A stretch of DNA of 64,000 bases from Anoxybacterium sp963668245. GTDB lineage: Bacteria; Bacillota; Clostridia; Peptostreptococcales; Anaerovoracaceae. The position numbers and the translations under genes were made by a program. Where the stretch lies: contig OY764195.2 of NCBI GenBank assembly GCA_963668245.2, positions 310,001 to 374,000 on the forward strand, written 5' to 3'. The notes under the pieces were generated by a model that saw only the letters and a list, made by a program, of their open reading frames with translations, had not been told where the DNA came from and made no database searches. This document shows, piece after piece, positions 8,556 to 18,273 of the stretch; position 1 is the first letter of the stretch, and every line of letters begins with the position of its first letter.

Positions 8556-10304
8556 TTATTTTCCATCAAACATAACTGGCAAACTTCGAATTTGAGGGTC
8601 CTTAATGGAGTTCATGACTTGATGACAATGACTGTTTAAAAAAGCATCTGTTCCAGTAATCACTCCTTGATGCCTCAATTCTTCCCCTACTAGTATGCTG
8701 ATTGTTTCAATTAGTTGAACTTTTTTTGATACATTTTCCTGCACATCTGGAATCTGAATAAGCTGCGTCAGCATTGGTTTGACATCCTTCAGAGAGGTCA
8801 TCCCTTCCATCCCGCGGAATGTCCATTTGTAAAATGGCATATATTTTTTATTTAACAAATATACCATACTCGTTGTAGCTTTCACAAACTCACAACAAGC
8901 CAAATATGCTGCTCCTACTTCATTACGCTTCATGCACCGTTCATAATTATATTGCCCTGATTGGGACATCAATGCCATACGTGCAACAATTTTTTTCAGA
9001 AATACATCCCTAGGATAAAATTGAAGCAGTTCATTTCTGATTCGACTAAATTCACCTAAATGATCTACAAATACTTTTCCATTCGTTGCAGTTGCCAAAC
9101 TCGTTTCTGGTGCAAAAATCCATTCTACTGATGTTGTTGGTACACCCGTACAACCGATATACTTTTTATAAAACTGGCTGATACGGAACACACCGACACG
9201 GCCATTTCCTTCAAGGGTTTCCATTCTACGTTTTCCCTCAAACTCTTTTGGCAACATGGTATAAGCGCCACTTAATGCAGCTCCGATTGCTTGATATTGC
9301 TCTTCTGGAATCCAAATACAAAAACCCGGACCATAATCATGATCCTCAGACCACTGATCGTCGTATCCAAAACACTCTGACCCTTCCCCAACAAGTCCGA
9401 TAGCCATATACTTCTGGTATTCACCAAATTGGGCTTCAATCATCGGTTTTCCAAAGGTTTCATAATAGGCTTCAGATAATTCTAATCCTGTCATTCTGCT
9501 ACTCGAACTTCCTATCTTTTCCTTCACTCTTTGCAGGTTATTTTTCACATTTTGAAAAGCCTGGTTTTCTCCGTAGCTTTCTTTTAAAATCTCCAAGGAT
9601 TTTTCATAAAACGCTACTGATTCAGACAAACGTCCCTGAAGATATGCTAACTCCCCTAAAGAATTGAGCGTAGCAGCATAATGGGGATTTGGTTTGCCAC
9701 AGATGCCACAGAATACTTGATCTGCTTCCATCAAATACTGTAGTGCTTCCTCCTTCAATCCATTGCTCAAGCATCGAGTGCCAAGCGTTGTCAATGAAGT
9801 TCCTAGTTCTACTTCATTTCCTTTCAAATTCCTTATCACATCAAGTGATTTTTTTGCAAAATCAAGAGATTCTTCTAAATGTCCAAGCATATCATGGGCA
9901 TGGCTAATGTTGTTGAAAAGGGCAGCCATACGGTAATCCCGCGACAAACCGAGACCAACAAAAATACGAGCCACCTCCTCATATAATCTCAGTGCTTCCT
10001 TAGCTTGTTTCTGCTCCGAAAAAACACTAGCCATATTCATCAGAGTGGTACCATGTTGCTCGGTTTGTTCTAATTTCAACAATTTTATTGTTTCTAGCGC
10101 AACAGTATAAATCTGCTTTGCCTCTTCAAAACGGTTTGTGACACGAAGCACTCCACCCAATTCATTTGAAATTGCCAGCAAGGCTGGAAAATCTCTTTCT
10201 ATTTGGGCTTGCTTCAAAGAGCCAACAATAAATTCCTCTACTTCTGCAAGAGGTTTCTCTCGAAACCTAAGGTCTAATTCTTTGAAAAAGTTGGTTAAAT
10301 CCAT
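8556..10304 (-). CDS. TPR protein fused to a nucleotidyltransferase-like (DUF4037-type) domain
   Basis: 582 aa. Residues about 1-260 are tetratricopeptide repeats (for example HYAATLNSLGELAYLQGRLSESVAFYEKSLEI). From about 270 a second domain begins with a nucleotidyltransferase-like core: GEGSE, then a DDQWSEDHDYG acidic segment with the D-x-D spacing used for metal binding, then the FCIWIP strand. This matches DUF4037-type proteins as I know them; the substrate is unknown. The gene follows the DUF4125 gene by 14 bp and precedes the SMR exporter, so the three form one operon. The function is not established. Confidence 0.8.
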   Translation of the reverse strand: MDLTNFFKELDLRFREKPLAEVEEFIVGSLKQAQIERDFPALLAISNELGGVLRVTNRFEEAKQIYTVALETIKLLKLEQTEQHGTTLMNMASVFSEQKQAKEALRLYEEVARIFVGLGLSRDYRMAALFNNISHAHDMLGHLEESLDFAKKSLDVIRNLKGNEVELGTSLTTLGTRCLSNGLKEEALQYLMEADQVFCGICGKPNPHYAATLNSLGELAYLQGRLSESVAFYEKSLEILKESYGENQAFQNVKNNLQRVKEKIGSSSSRMTGLELSEAYYETFGKPMIEAQFGEYQKYMAIGLVGEGSECFGYDDQWSEDHDYGPGFCIWIPEEQYQAIGAALSGAYTMLPKEFEGKRRMETLEGNGRVGVFRISQFYKKYIGCTGVPTTSVEWIFAPETSLATATNGKVFVDHLGEFSRIRNELLQFYPRDVFLKKIVARMALMSQSGQYNYERCMKRNEVGAAYLACCEFVKATTSMVYLLNKKYMPFYKWTFRGMEGMTSLKDVKPMLTQLIQIPDVQENVSKKVQLIETISILVGEELRHQGVITGTDAFLNSHCHQVMNSIKDPQIRSLPVMFDGK

Positions 10305-10318
10305 AACTCTCCCCTATA

Positions 10319-10951
10319 TTACATTTTTCTTTCTGCATCTTCAAGAGAAGCATATCCGTACATTTGAACCATATTCTGCTTCACAATATAAGAAAGATTC
10401 TTGCCTTCTGCTTTTAAGCTACGAACGTAATCTAACAGGGTTCTTAATGTATATTTGGAATAAGTCCGCAATTCACCTTTCGCATAGCTCTCCGCAGATG
10501 TGAATCCCGTACTATCTTGATTTTTTTCGATTGGTCTACCTTTCATGCTGATTCGGGGATAAGCCGCTGCAAATTCCTTATCACATTGTACAATATATGC
10601 ACTAATTTCTTCAATCAATGCCCTTGTTTCTTGATCAATTTGTGGCAAATAAGGCGCCAATTTTGTAGCATAATAGTCAGGATCTGTATATTCCATCATA
10701 TATGCATACTTTTCCATCACAAGGTTTTTTTCAGATAAAGCCGCTTCATCCAAATCCCTAATATAGCTTAGAATCAGGTTATTTGGCCATGCGTTATAGT
10801 AAGCATATCGCATAATATGAAAGGTATCCCAATCCTCTTGGCATCCAGCTTTTCCATTTATTCCACCAACTTTTTGGAGCATGCTCCATTCCACTCGCAG
10901 TATTCTCTCTATGATAAGATTACGTTTCTCCGGTTTCATTGTCTCATACAT
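10319..10951 (-). CDS. DUF4125 family protein
   Basis: A 210-aa soluble protein with a GGGGAGG site before the ATG. The N-terminus (RILRVEWSMLQKVGGINGKAGCQEDWDTFHIMRYAYYNAW) is the recognisable hallmark of DUF4125. Its Trp/Cys/Asp-rich block suggests a helical fold. Members commonly sit beside TPR-DUF4037 genes, as here. Pairing of a helical protein with a nucleotidyltransferase-like one is reminiscent of two-component nucleotidyltransferase systems, but this is inference. Confidence 0.8.
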   Translation of the reverse strand: MYETMKPEKRNLIIERILRVEWSMLQKVGGINGKAGCQEDWDTFHIMRYAYYNAWPNNLILSYIRDLDEAALSEKNLVMEKYAYMMEYTDPDYYATKLAPYLPQIDQETRALIEEISAYIVQCDKEFAAAYPRISMKGRPIEKNQDSTGFTSAESYAKGELRTYSKYTLRTLLDYVRSLKAEGKNLSYIVKQNMVQMYGYASLEDAERKM

Positions 10952-11093
10952 ATCTTTTCCTCCCCATTATGAGTTTTGATAAGTTTTTACCTGTATCATA
11001 GCATATTTAAACATTATTTCAGCGAAATAATAAATATCCTAGTTTTTCTCCAATGGAAACTGGTGTTAATACAAGAAACCGGTGATTGTAAAG

Positions 11094-12317
11094 TCACTCA
11101 TACAAATATGCTCTAGACCACGGAATTTCATCGTTGATTTGCTTTGTAAATACAAACTGATGAACGTCAATATTTCCACTGTTGAAGGACGCTGCGCATG
11201 AATTCAAATACATTCTCCACATCCGGATAAAGGTGTCGTCTTTTGTTTTTTTAATCTCATCCAGAGAATTCTCAAAATTTCTAGCCCAATGTTCCAGTGT
11301 CCGTCCATAGTGCCTACGTAGACTCTCAAGATCTACCAAATGAAAACGCTCAGAAGAAATGTATCCTACTAACTCTTGTATACTTGGTACATAACCACCT
11401 GGGAAAATATATTTGTCAATCCATGAATTAGTACCGCCTTCAGATTCATGAATTCCCGTTATTGTATGAAGCAAAGAAATGCCTCCATCATTCAACATTT
11501 TATCCACATGACCAAAATATTCATGAAGATGGTCTTTTCCTACATGCTCAAGCATGCCTACACTTACAATTCGGTCAAAATTGCAATGCTTTAATTCTCG
11601 ATAGTCAATGCGTTCTACAGATACTAATTCTTTCAGTCCATCGTCTTGAATTCTTTGTTTCGTTTTTTCGTATTGTTCCTCGCTCAAGGTGATTCCAGTT
11701 GCCTTCACTCCGTATTGCTTTGCTGCGGTTACAATCAATTCTCCCCAGCCACATCCAATATCTAGTAAAGTTTGTCCCTCTATTAGATTCATCTTTTTTA
11801 AAATATGAGCCACTTTGTTCTTCTGGGCTTGAAAAAGAGTATCCTGCTCAGTCTGAAAATAACCACAGGAGTATGTCATCGTTTCATCCAACCAGAGCTT
11901 ATAAAACTCATTGCCAATATCATAATGGTGCACAATATTTTCTTTGCTCTTTTTAAGATTGTTCGATAATTTCTTCCATGCTTTATTGTACAGGTGCCCT
12001 TGGCGCAAAAAGCTATTCATGTTGCGATAAATAGATTCTAATGCATACTGAAGATTTCCTTCGATTTCTAAAACTCTTCGCATGTATGCTTCTCCAAGAG
12101 CCAAAGAAGGATCAGAGATAATGTCAGCCTTTGGAATCGGTTCATTGAGTATAATTTTAAATTTTTTATCCCCTGAACCATAAATTTCTTCTTCTCCATC
12201 CCAATATCTTACACAACATGCATCTGAAAACAATTCTCGAAACAATGTTTTGTAAAATAACTTATCAATCCCATTTTTAGGGGATTGATTATTCGTTTTT
12301 TTTATTAACGAATCCAT
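11094..12317 (-). CDS. cfa: Cyclopropane-fatty-acyl-phospholipid synthase
   Basis: 407 aa from ATG 12317 (AAAGGAAG upstream). Transfers methylene from SAM to unsaturated acyl chains in membrane phospholipids. It has the SAM-binding motif LLDIGCGWGELIV, the family signature VHHYDIGNEFYKLWLDETMTYSCGYF near residue 115, VSVGMLEHVG, and FPGGYVPS. The N-terminal lipid-binding region is of the usual length. It is monocistronic, with divergent spacing from the genes around it. The C-terminus carries the usual QFVFTK strand. Confidence 0.95.
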   Translation of the reverse strand: MDSLIKKTNNQSPKNGIDKLFYKTLFRELFSDACCVRYWDGEEEIYGSGDKKFKIILNEPIPKADIISDPSLALGEAYMRRVLEIEGNLQYALESIYRNMNSFLRQGHLYNKAWKKLSNNLKKSKENIVHHYDIGNEFYKLWLDETMTYSCGYFQTEQDTLFQAQKNKVAHILKKMNLIEGQTLLDIGCGWGELIVTAAKQYGVKATGITLSEEQYEKTKQRIQDDGLKELVSVERIDYRELKHCNFDRIVSVGMLEHVGKDHLHEYFGHVDKMLNDGGISLLHTITGIHESEGGTNSWIDKYIFPGGYVPSIQELVGYISSERFHLVDLESLRRHYGRTLEHWARNFENSLDEIKKTKDDTFIRMWRMYLNSCAASFNSGNIDVHQFVFTKQINDEIPWSRAYLYE

Positions 12318-12480
12318 TTTAAACACTTCCTTTCTATATATAATTTTACACCCCTTCCACAATTCCTCAATATTTTTGAAGATAAAAATAGATATTTTAC
12401 AATAATCTATGGATTGTTTTTTTACAAAATGACTTATTTCATAGACAGTATTTCGAATGGATTTAAGCTATTTTACAAGA

Positions 12481-12519
12481 AAAAATACCTAGTAACATTG
12501 CTACTAGGTATTTTTATCT
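12481..12519 (-). terminator. Terminator downstream of pstS (bidirectional look)
   Basis: A hairpin AAATACCTAGTA / TACTAGGTATTT with a 7-base loop is flanked by A-rich sequence on the left and T-rich sequence on the right. It can end pstS on the minus strand. Confidence 0.85.
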
Positions 12520-12549
12520 ATTGTTTTTTCTAGAGGAAAGGGTTGCCTA

Positions 12550-13419
12550 CTATTGTACTGGAATGAATCCGTTGTCTTCTACAACTTTTTGTCCTTCTGC
12601 GCTCAATACAAAGTCAATATATGCCTGCGCTGCTTCGGAGATTTCACCATTTACAGCATATACAAACGGTCTAGAAATTTTGTAATCTCCAGAAAGAACT
12701 GTTTCATTTGAAGGAGAAACGCCTTCAACCATCAAAGCCTTTACCGTATCAGATAACGAACCAAGTGAAACATATCCAATGGTATTTGGAGTCGTAGCTA
12801 CAGTCTGCATTACCGCACCAGTAGAACCTTGCACCAAAGCATCTTTTGTAGTATTGTCCACTTCATTACCAGCCGCATCTTTTCCAGCAACCTTTGTGAT
12901 TTCAGTGAATGCGCCTCTAGTCCCCGACCCTTCTTCTCTGCTCACTACAACGATCGGTGCATCTGCTCCGCCTACTTCACTCCAGTTTGTGATTTCACCA
13001 GTATAGATTTTCTGGATTTGTTCCAGCGTTAAATCCGCTACTGTTGTTTCTGGATTCACAACGACAGCAACACCATCTTTTGCAATGACGTACTCAGTAG
13101 TGACGGATGCTTTTTCTTCATCCTTAACTTCTCTGGAAAGTGCTCCAATATCAGCGATTTTTTCTTGAATCGACTTAATTCCTTGACCAGATCCTCCGCC
13201 CTGTACTTCTACTGTGACATCTGGATTTACATCCATAAATGCAGCAGCTAATTCTTCCGATAGAGGTTGTACCGATGTAGACCCTGCTGTTACTACTGTT
13301 CCAGAAAGGGCTACAGCATCCTCTCCTGTTGCTTCCTCACCGCTTGTTTGTGCTCCGCAGCCAGCGAATGTTGCAAGTGCAAGAATAAGAACCAATCCTA
13401 AAGCTAATATTTTTTTCAT
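12550..13419 (-). CDS. pstS: Phosphate-binding lipoprotein of the PstS family
   Basis: About 289 aa from ATG 13419. It has a lipoprotein signal peptide (MKKILALGLVLILALATFAGCG) with the lipobox cysteine at about residue 22. The mature domain has the PstS phosphate-binding signatures TVVTAGSTSVQPLSEELA, QGGGSGQGIKSIQ, VVSREEGSGTRGAF and YVSLGSL. The membrane permease and ATPase genes pstCAB are not next to it, so they must lie elsewhere or the protein acts as a sensor. PHO-box repeats precede it. Confidence 0.93.
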   Translation of the reverse strand: MKKILALGLVLILALATFAGCGAQTSGEEATGEDAVALSGTVVTAGSTSVQPLSEELAAAFMDVNPDVTVEVQGGGSGQGIKSIQEKIADIGALSREVKDEEKASVTTEYVIAKDGVAVVVNPETTVADLTLEQIQKIYTGEITNWSEVGGADAPIVVVSREEGSGTRGAFTEITKVAGKDAAGNEVDNTTKDALVQGSTGAVMQTVATTPNTIGYVSLGSLSDTVKALMVEGVSPSNETVLSGDYKISRPFVYAVNGEISEAAQAYIDFVLSAEGQKVVEDNGFIPVQ

Positions 13420-13493
13420 TGTTTGTTTTTCCTTTCTTATCATTCAATAAATTCGATTATCGTATTGTTACAAGACATATCATACAATGCTTT

Positions 13494-13532
13494 TGTTAAG
13501 GCTCCATAAAGGAAATGTTAATACTTTGTTAA
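13494..13532 (-). promoter_or_regulatory. PHO box upstream of pstS
   Basis: Read on the minus strand, TTAACA lies at 13532-13527, 13521-13516 and 13499-13494, with a degenerate TTTATG at 13510-13505. All four are in an 11-bp register. This matches the TTAACA direct-repeat operator of PhoP/PhoB-type regulators in Firmicutes. Confidence 0.75.
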
Positions 13533-13588
13533 ATCCGCAAAGTCACAAAATCAAAGGTTTTTCTCGTTATATAAAGGAAGGTTCACAT

Positions 13589-13616
13589 TTTACAGAAACT
13601 TAACAGTCTATTAACA
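13589..13616 (+). promoter_or_regulatory. PHO box upstream of phoH
   Basis: TTTACA (13589), TTAACA (13600) and TTAACA (13611) lie at 11-bp intervals, just before a possible -10 TACAAT at 13621. This suggests PhoB-type activation of the phoH gene, divergent from pstS. Confidence 0.7.
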
Positions 13617-13673
13617 CATCTACAATGATAGTTTTTGCAGCTAGTGTTAAGATGAGAAAAAGGGGGTTTTGCA

Positions 13674-15068
13674 ATGATAAAAAATTATATTCTTGATACC
13701 AATGTCTTAATTCACTACCCACGCTGTATCCATACGTTTGAAGACAATCATATTATCATTCCAATTGTGTGCCTAGAAGAATTAGATCATCTCAAAAAGA
13801 AAGAGGGTATTTTAGGTTACCAAGCCAGAGAGGCGCTCAGAGAGATTCATAATATTCGTCAATATGGGGACCTTCATAAAGGGATCGCATTGCCAACTGG
13901 CGGCACGATTCAAGTTGAACTAAACCATATGAATACAGATTTACTGCCAGATGGATTTGATATCTCAAAAAATGACAATCGAATACTTGCAATCGCATGG
14001 AATATAAAAAATGAAAACCTCAATACGAAAACCATTTTAGTTACCAAAGATCTTTGCGTGGCAATTAAAGGTGCTTCTCTTAATCTTGATGTTCAAGATT
14101 ATAAAAACGATAAAATTGAAACAACCGAAATATATCGAGGCTATAGAGAGATTTCCCTTACTTCGAATCAAATCAATAAGATTTATAAAGGTGGCCTAAA
14201 ACCGACCAAAAGCATGGGCGAAACTCCATTTCCGAATGAGTTCTTCTACATAAAAAGTTCTGACCAATCTTCTCACGGAACGCTGGCAAAATATATGGGA
14301 GACAGAATTGTTCCACTTTCTTTTTCCCATGATAAGGCATGGGGATTAATTCCAAAAAATAAGGAGCAAAAAATGGCATTTGAATTATTGATGGATGATT
14401 CCATACCCCTTGTCACCCTAAGTGGCGGTGCAGGCACGGGAAAGTCTATTCTTTCTGTTGCTGCAGCACTTCAAAAAGTCATCGAGAACAACATTTACGA
14501 AAAAATCATACTGGTAAAGCCAGTGGTAACTGCAGGGGACCCAATTGGATTTCTTCCAGGCACGGAAAATGCAAAATTAAAGCCATTTATGGACTCATTT
14601 GGGGATGCCATTGAAAGTCTAATGAATGAAAAAGTGAAAAAGAATAGCGGTGAAAAAAGCAGTAAACTGAAAAAAAATGCAAAAAAACATTCTAGCGAGG
14701 CGGAAAAGCCATTGTTCTCCATCGAAAACTTTTTAGAGCAGTACCAAGATGCCGGTGTTATACACATGAAAACATTTGCCTTTATGCGTGGAAGAACACT
14801 ATCCAACGCGATGGTCATTATTGATGAATCACAAGAAATCACACCTCATCTGGCAAAATTGATGCTCACGAGAGCTGGACAAAATGCTAAGTTTGTAATG
14901 ATTGGTGATCCATCTGATAACCAAATAGACAATACGCTCGTTGATTCCAAATCCAACGGATTGGTTTACGTCATAGAAAAAATGAAGCATCACAAGCTTG
15001 CAGGACATATTACTCTAGATGAAGTAGAAAGGAGCCCCCTTGCAAAATTGGCAGAAGAGGCGTTATAA
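13674..15068 (+). CDS. PhoH family protein (PIN nuclease + PhoH ATPase)
   Basis: 464 aa. The N-terminal PIN domain starts NYILDTNVLIHYP and has acidic residues (LEELDHLKKK; KNDNRILAIA; VTKDLCVA). The C-terminal PhoH ATPase has Walker A SGGAGTGKS near residue 252 and Walker B AMVIIDESQEI. The linker has a lysine-rich insert (about residues 320-345). PIN-PhoH proteins are thought to act on RNA. A GGGGG-type site precedes the ATG. The PHO box upstream links its expression to phosphate starvation. Confidence 0.92.
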   Translation: MIKNYILDTNVLIHYPRCIHTFEDNHIIIPIVCLEELDHLKKKEGILGYQAREALREIHNIRQYGDLHKGIALPTGGTIQVELNHMNTDLLPDGFDISKNDNRILAIAWNIKNENLNTKTILVTKDLCVAIKGASLNLDVQDYKNDKIETTEIYRGYREISLTSNQINKIYKGGLKPTKSMGETPFPNEFFYIKSSDQSSHGTLAKYMGDRIVPLSFSHDKAWGLIPKNKEQKMAFELLMDDSIPLVTLSGGAGTGKSILSVAAALQKVIENNIYEKIILVKPVVTAGDPIGFLPGTENAKLKPFMDSFGDAIESLMNEKVKKNSGEKSSKLKKNAKKHSSEAEKPLFSIENFLEQYQDAGVIHMKTFAFMRGRTLSNAMVIIDESQEITPHLAKLMLTRAGQNAKFVMIGDPSDNQIDNTLVDSKSNGLVYVIEKMKHHKLAGHITLDEVERSPLAKLAEEAL

Positions 15069-15116
15069 CTTCATTTCACGATATTACGATACAAGAATCG
15101 AATTAAGGAGGTAACT

Positions 15117-15737
15117 ATGAATTTTTTTACTCATATCACAATCGGGAAATATCTTTATCTTAGATTTTCTAAAAAAGAAAGGCTCCGACCTATGGCTTTT
15201 TTATATGGCAATATCAAGCCAGACCTTTTTTCGAAGTGTTTGAGCAAGCCACATACTCTGGAAAACTATTTATTTGAAATCCATCATAGGGCAATCGCTT
15301 TAAATCAATTACCTCGATCATCCAAAGCGTACTCGAAGGAATTAGGAATCATTTGCCACTACATTTGTGATTTTTTTTGTTACTATCATCTAACAAATGA
15401 TTTGCATCATCAACTCTATCCTCATTTTAAATATGAATGGAAGCTTCACACAACTCTACTGCATCGGTCATATAGGAAAAATCTTAAATTTAAGGTTTCT
15501 AGATTAGAAAACCATGTTCGAATTCCCTCATTGATTATGAAAATGAGAAAGGAATACGCAAATGAGCCAAAATCCATTGATTCTGATATCAAATACGCAT
15601 TCCTCACTTCCATTTATGTCTGTGATTCTCTTTTTAAAATCAACAAATCCCGACATAAAGACCATAGCCTTCCCAAAACAAAAAGATATGTTTCAATCAG
15701 TCAATCAAGCGATGATCACGGTCAGGGCATTCGATAG
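15117..15737 (+). CDS. Zinc-dependent phospholipase C-like protein
   Basis: A 206-aa protein with an AAGGAGG site before the ATG. The His/Asp pattern (FFTHITIGKYL; GNIKPD; EIHHRAI; IICHYICDFFCYYHL) is that of the zinc-dependent PLC-like family found in Clostridia, where His and Asp residues bind metal. There is no clear signal peptide, so it may be cytoplasmic. Its 3' end overlaps the convergent response-regulator gene by 16 bp. The substrate is unknown. Confidence 0.75.
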   Translation: MNFFTHITIGKYLYLRFSKKERLRPMAFLYGNIKPDLFSKCLSKPHTLENYLFEIHHRAIALNQLPRSSKAYSKELGIICHYICDFFCYYHLTNDLHHQLYPHFKYEWKLHTTLLHRSYRKNLKFKVSRLENHVRIPSLIMKMRKEYANEPKSIDSDIKYAFLTSIYVCDSLFKINKSRHKDHSLPKTKRYVSISQSSDDHGQGIR

Positions 15738-16399
15738 CCAATCCCTCTTATGGTCTGTATATACGTTCCATTGGTTTCCTTGTCCCCAAGTTTTTTTCTA
15801 AGATAGCGGATGTGTACATCCACCGTTCTATTTTCGCCATCATAATCAATACCCCAAATTTGATCGAGCAATTGTTCTCTCGTCATTACGATCCCTTTAT
15901 TCTCTGCTAGTTTTTTCAAAAGATTAAACTCTTTTAAGGACAATTCAATTTGGATTCCGTTTAGTATCACTTCATGCCGCTCCACATCAATGACCAAACC
16001 GCCTTGTACAATTTGAGCCCTCGTGTTTTCCTTGGAATACGTCCGGCGCATTACTGCCTTTATTCTCGCTAGGAGTTCATGAACACTAAATGGCTTTGAC
16101 AGATAATCGTCTGCGCCTAAATTCAATCCCTCAACCACATTTTTTGAAAGATTTTTTGCAGTCAGCATAATAATCGGAACTCCAATTCCGTCTTCTCTTG
16201 CTCTCCGGCATATTTCAAACCCGTCCAATCCAGGTAGCATGACATCTAATACAATTAAATCGGGCTTAGTTTTTTTCAGCATTTCTAGGCCTATGATACC
16301 ATCACTAGCTTCTTCTACCTCATATGAATTTTGGGTTAAGTTGTACGAGATTAATTGTCGAATCCGTTCTTCATCTTCAATAACCAATATCTTATCCAT
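15722..16399 (-). CDS. PhoB/PhoP-like OmpR-family response regulator
   Basis: 225 aa from ATG 16399 (MDKILVIEDEERIRQL). The receiver domain has the acidic pair EDEE, the phosphoacceptor in LIVLDVMLPGLDG, and the Thr/Lys residues in MLTAKN and YLSKPF. The C-terminal winged helix ends in RTVDVHIRYLRKKLG and TIRGIGYR. No sensor kinase is adjacent. The promoter region carries four PHO-box repeats, so the protein is likely the phosphate regulator and self-controlled. Confidence 0.9.
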   Translation of the reverse strand: MDKILVIEDEERIRQLISYNLTQNSYEVEEASDGIIGLEMLKKTKPDLIVLDVMLPGLDGFEICRRAREDGIGVPIIMLTAKNLSKNVVEGLNLGADDYLSKPFSVHELLARIKAVMRRTYSKENTRAQIVQGGLVIDVERHEVILNGIQIELSLKEFNLLKKLAENKGIVMTREQLLDQIWGIDYDGENRTVDVHIRYLRKKLGDKETNGTYIQTIRGIGYRMP

Positions 16400-16472
16400 A
16401 TTTTTCCCTCTTTCATAGCACATTTGAATCATCGCATCTGCTGCTCATTCTATCTTCATCATACACAGCTAT

Positions 16473-16511
16473 TGTTAAGGAGAAGTTAATGATGGATTAA
16501 AACTCTGTTAG
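16473..16511 (-). promoter_or_regulatory. PHO box upstream of the response regulator
   Basis: On the minus strand CTAACA, TTAATC, TTAACT and TTAACA occur at exact 11-bp intervals (16511, 16500, 16489, 16478). This supports autoregulation of the regulator gene. Confidence 0.7.
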
Positions 16512-16524
16512 TTGTAATCTCTGT

Positions 16525-18273
16525 TCAAGCTTCTTGTTCTTCCAAAATCATATTTGCAAATATGACTACTAGTTCAGGGTCAAACTCTGTACCTGCCCCC
16601 ATTTTTAATAATTCTATCGCCTCTTTTGAAGACCTCGATTTCTGATAATAACTTTCTCCCGTTACTGCATCATAAGTATCTACAATAGCCACAATACGAG
16701 CAGATAATGGAATTTCATCCCCTCGAAGATGTCTTGGATATCCGGATCCATTCCACCGTTCATGATGAGCTAGCACTGCTCCTGCAATATCAGCCATGTC
16801 GTTTGCTGTACTTAAAATACGATACCCAATTTCAGCATGACGCTGCACAGCTTCCCATTCTTCATTAGACAAAGATTCGGATTTATTCAGTATATCCTCA
16901 TGGATTGCGACCTTACCAATGTCATGAAACAGTCCTACTGTTTTCAGTTCCATCTTTTCATATTCGTTCATGCGAAGAGCTTCTCCCATTTTCATACACA
17001 ATTCACCGACTCGATGGGAATGAGCTTCTTCTCTTTTATTCTTTTCATATAGCGTCGCCAATATCGCATTGATACTCTTTCCCCTCAGGCTAAGATTTTC
17101 AAAAATCTTCTTTTTATACATGTGGTCTTCGGCACTTTTTATAACCTGTAAAATCTTTTCTTCTTCACTTCGTTTTGTTTCATACCCGAACGAAATCGAA
17201 ATTGGCAGATTCTTGACTTTTTCCTGCAGAGCAGCGGTTTGAATTCTTTTTATAATCTCTTCCGCTTCATCTGAATCTACTTGTGGTAAAAGGACAACGA
17301 ACTCATCGCCTCCGATTCTAGCAATAATATCATCCACCCGAAAGCAGCTTTTTATAATTCCTGCTGCCTTAATCAGCAGTTCGTCTCCTGCCGCATGTCC
17401 AAAAGAGTCATTTGTCAGTTTTAAACCATTTACATCTCCCATGATTACTGTAAATGGTAAATTTCTTCGAGAATCGAGACGTTTCAGTTCTTCTTCATAA
17501 AACCTTCGATTATATAATCCCGTTAATTGGTCGTGATAGCTCAGATAAAAATTCTCCTCTTCTTTCTCTTTCCTGTCTGTGATATCTTGGATGGTACACA
17601 CGATATGACGACCTCCTTGTCCGTAGGATGTATCATACGAACCAAATCCATATACCCATCTCACCTGACCGATATCCGCCTTTTTAATCTGATACTCAAA
17701 TTCAAAATTCTCTTGTTCTTGTTCACTATAGCTTAGGTACTCAAGATACATCTTTTGAAATGCTGGATGAATAAGAGCGATGAACGAATCAAGCTCATGA
17801 GGATAGTGCTGGTCAATCCCGAGAATCTTACAAGACTCCTGGCTATATTCTATAACTCTTTCATCTAGATGAATCACGTAACTCCCTAGATTTGCTATTT
17901 TTTGAGACACTCGAAGAATATGTTCGCTTTCGCGCAATGATTTTTCTATGGTTTTGCGTTGCACGATTTCAGCATTTAGGCTCTTATTTGCTTGAACCAA
18001 TTCCTGATTTCTTTCGTACAGTAAATTTCGAAATCTGGCTATAAAAAAGGTACTAAGAAAAAAAACAACTAAAACTGATATCCCATGAGACTGATTCATG
18101 GAAATATTATAAAGGAAATGAGTTTTAACAATTTCATAAAGTAAAAAAAACAGCGTAATACCAGCCACATAAAGACTCATATGGGGTGTGGCGCCGTTCT
18201 TTTGTTTTTCTTTCGTTTTATTACTGATTCTCCTGCCCAAAGTCTTTCTCCTTTTGTCGATTGGCATATTCAC
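16525..18273 (-). CDS. Membrane PAS-GGDEF-HD-GYP cyclic-di-GMP protein
   Basis: 582 aa. It has two N-terminal membrane helices (about residues 30-50 and 62-82), a coiled coil, and a PAS domain with PAC motif (VRWVYGFGS...VCTIQDITDRK). A diguanylate cyclase domain follows with an intact GGDEF active site (IARIGGDEFVVLL). The HD-GYP phosphodiesterase domain has HDIGK and HHERWNGSGYP. Both synthesis and hydrolysis signatures look intact. Its stop is just upstream of the response-regulator PHO boxes. Confidence 0.92.
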   Translation of the reverse strand: MNMPIDKRRKTLGRRISNKTKEKQKNGATPHMSLYVAGITLFFLLYEIVKTHFLYNISMNQSHGISVLVVFFLSTFFIARFRNLLYERNQELVQANKSLNAEIVQRKTIEKSLRESEHILRVSQKIANLGSYVIHLDERVIEYSQESCKILGIDQHYPHELDSFIALIHPAFQKMYLEYLSYSEQEQENFEFEYQIKKADIGQVRWVYGFGSYDTSYGQGGRHIVCTIQDITDRKEKEEENFYLSYHDQLTGLYNRRFYEEELKRLDSRRNLPFTVIMGDVNGLKLTNDSFGHAAGDELLIKAAGIIKSCFRVDDIIARIGGDEFVVLLPQVDSDEAEEIIKRIQTAALQEKVKNLPISISFGYETKRSEEEKILQVIKSAEDHMYKKKIFENLSLRGKSINAILATLYEKNKREEAHSHRVGELCMKMGEALRMNEYEKMELKTVGLFHDIGKVAIHEDILNKSESLSNEEWEAVQRHAEIGYRILSTANDMADIAGAVLAHHERWNGSGYPRHLRGDEIPLSARIVAIVDTYDAVTGESYYQKSRSSKEAIELLKMGAGTEFDPELVVIFANMILEEQEA

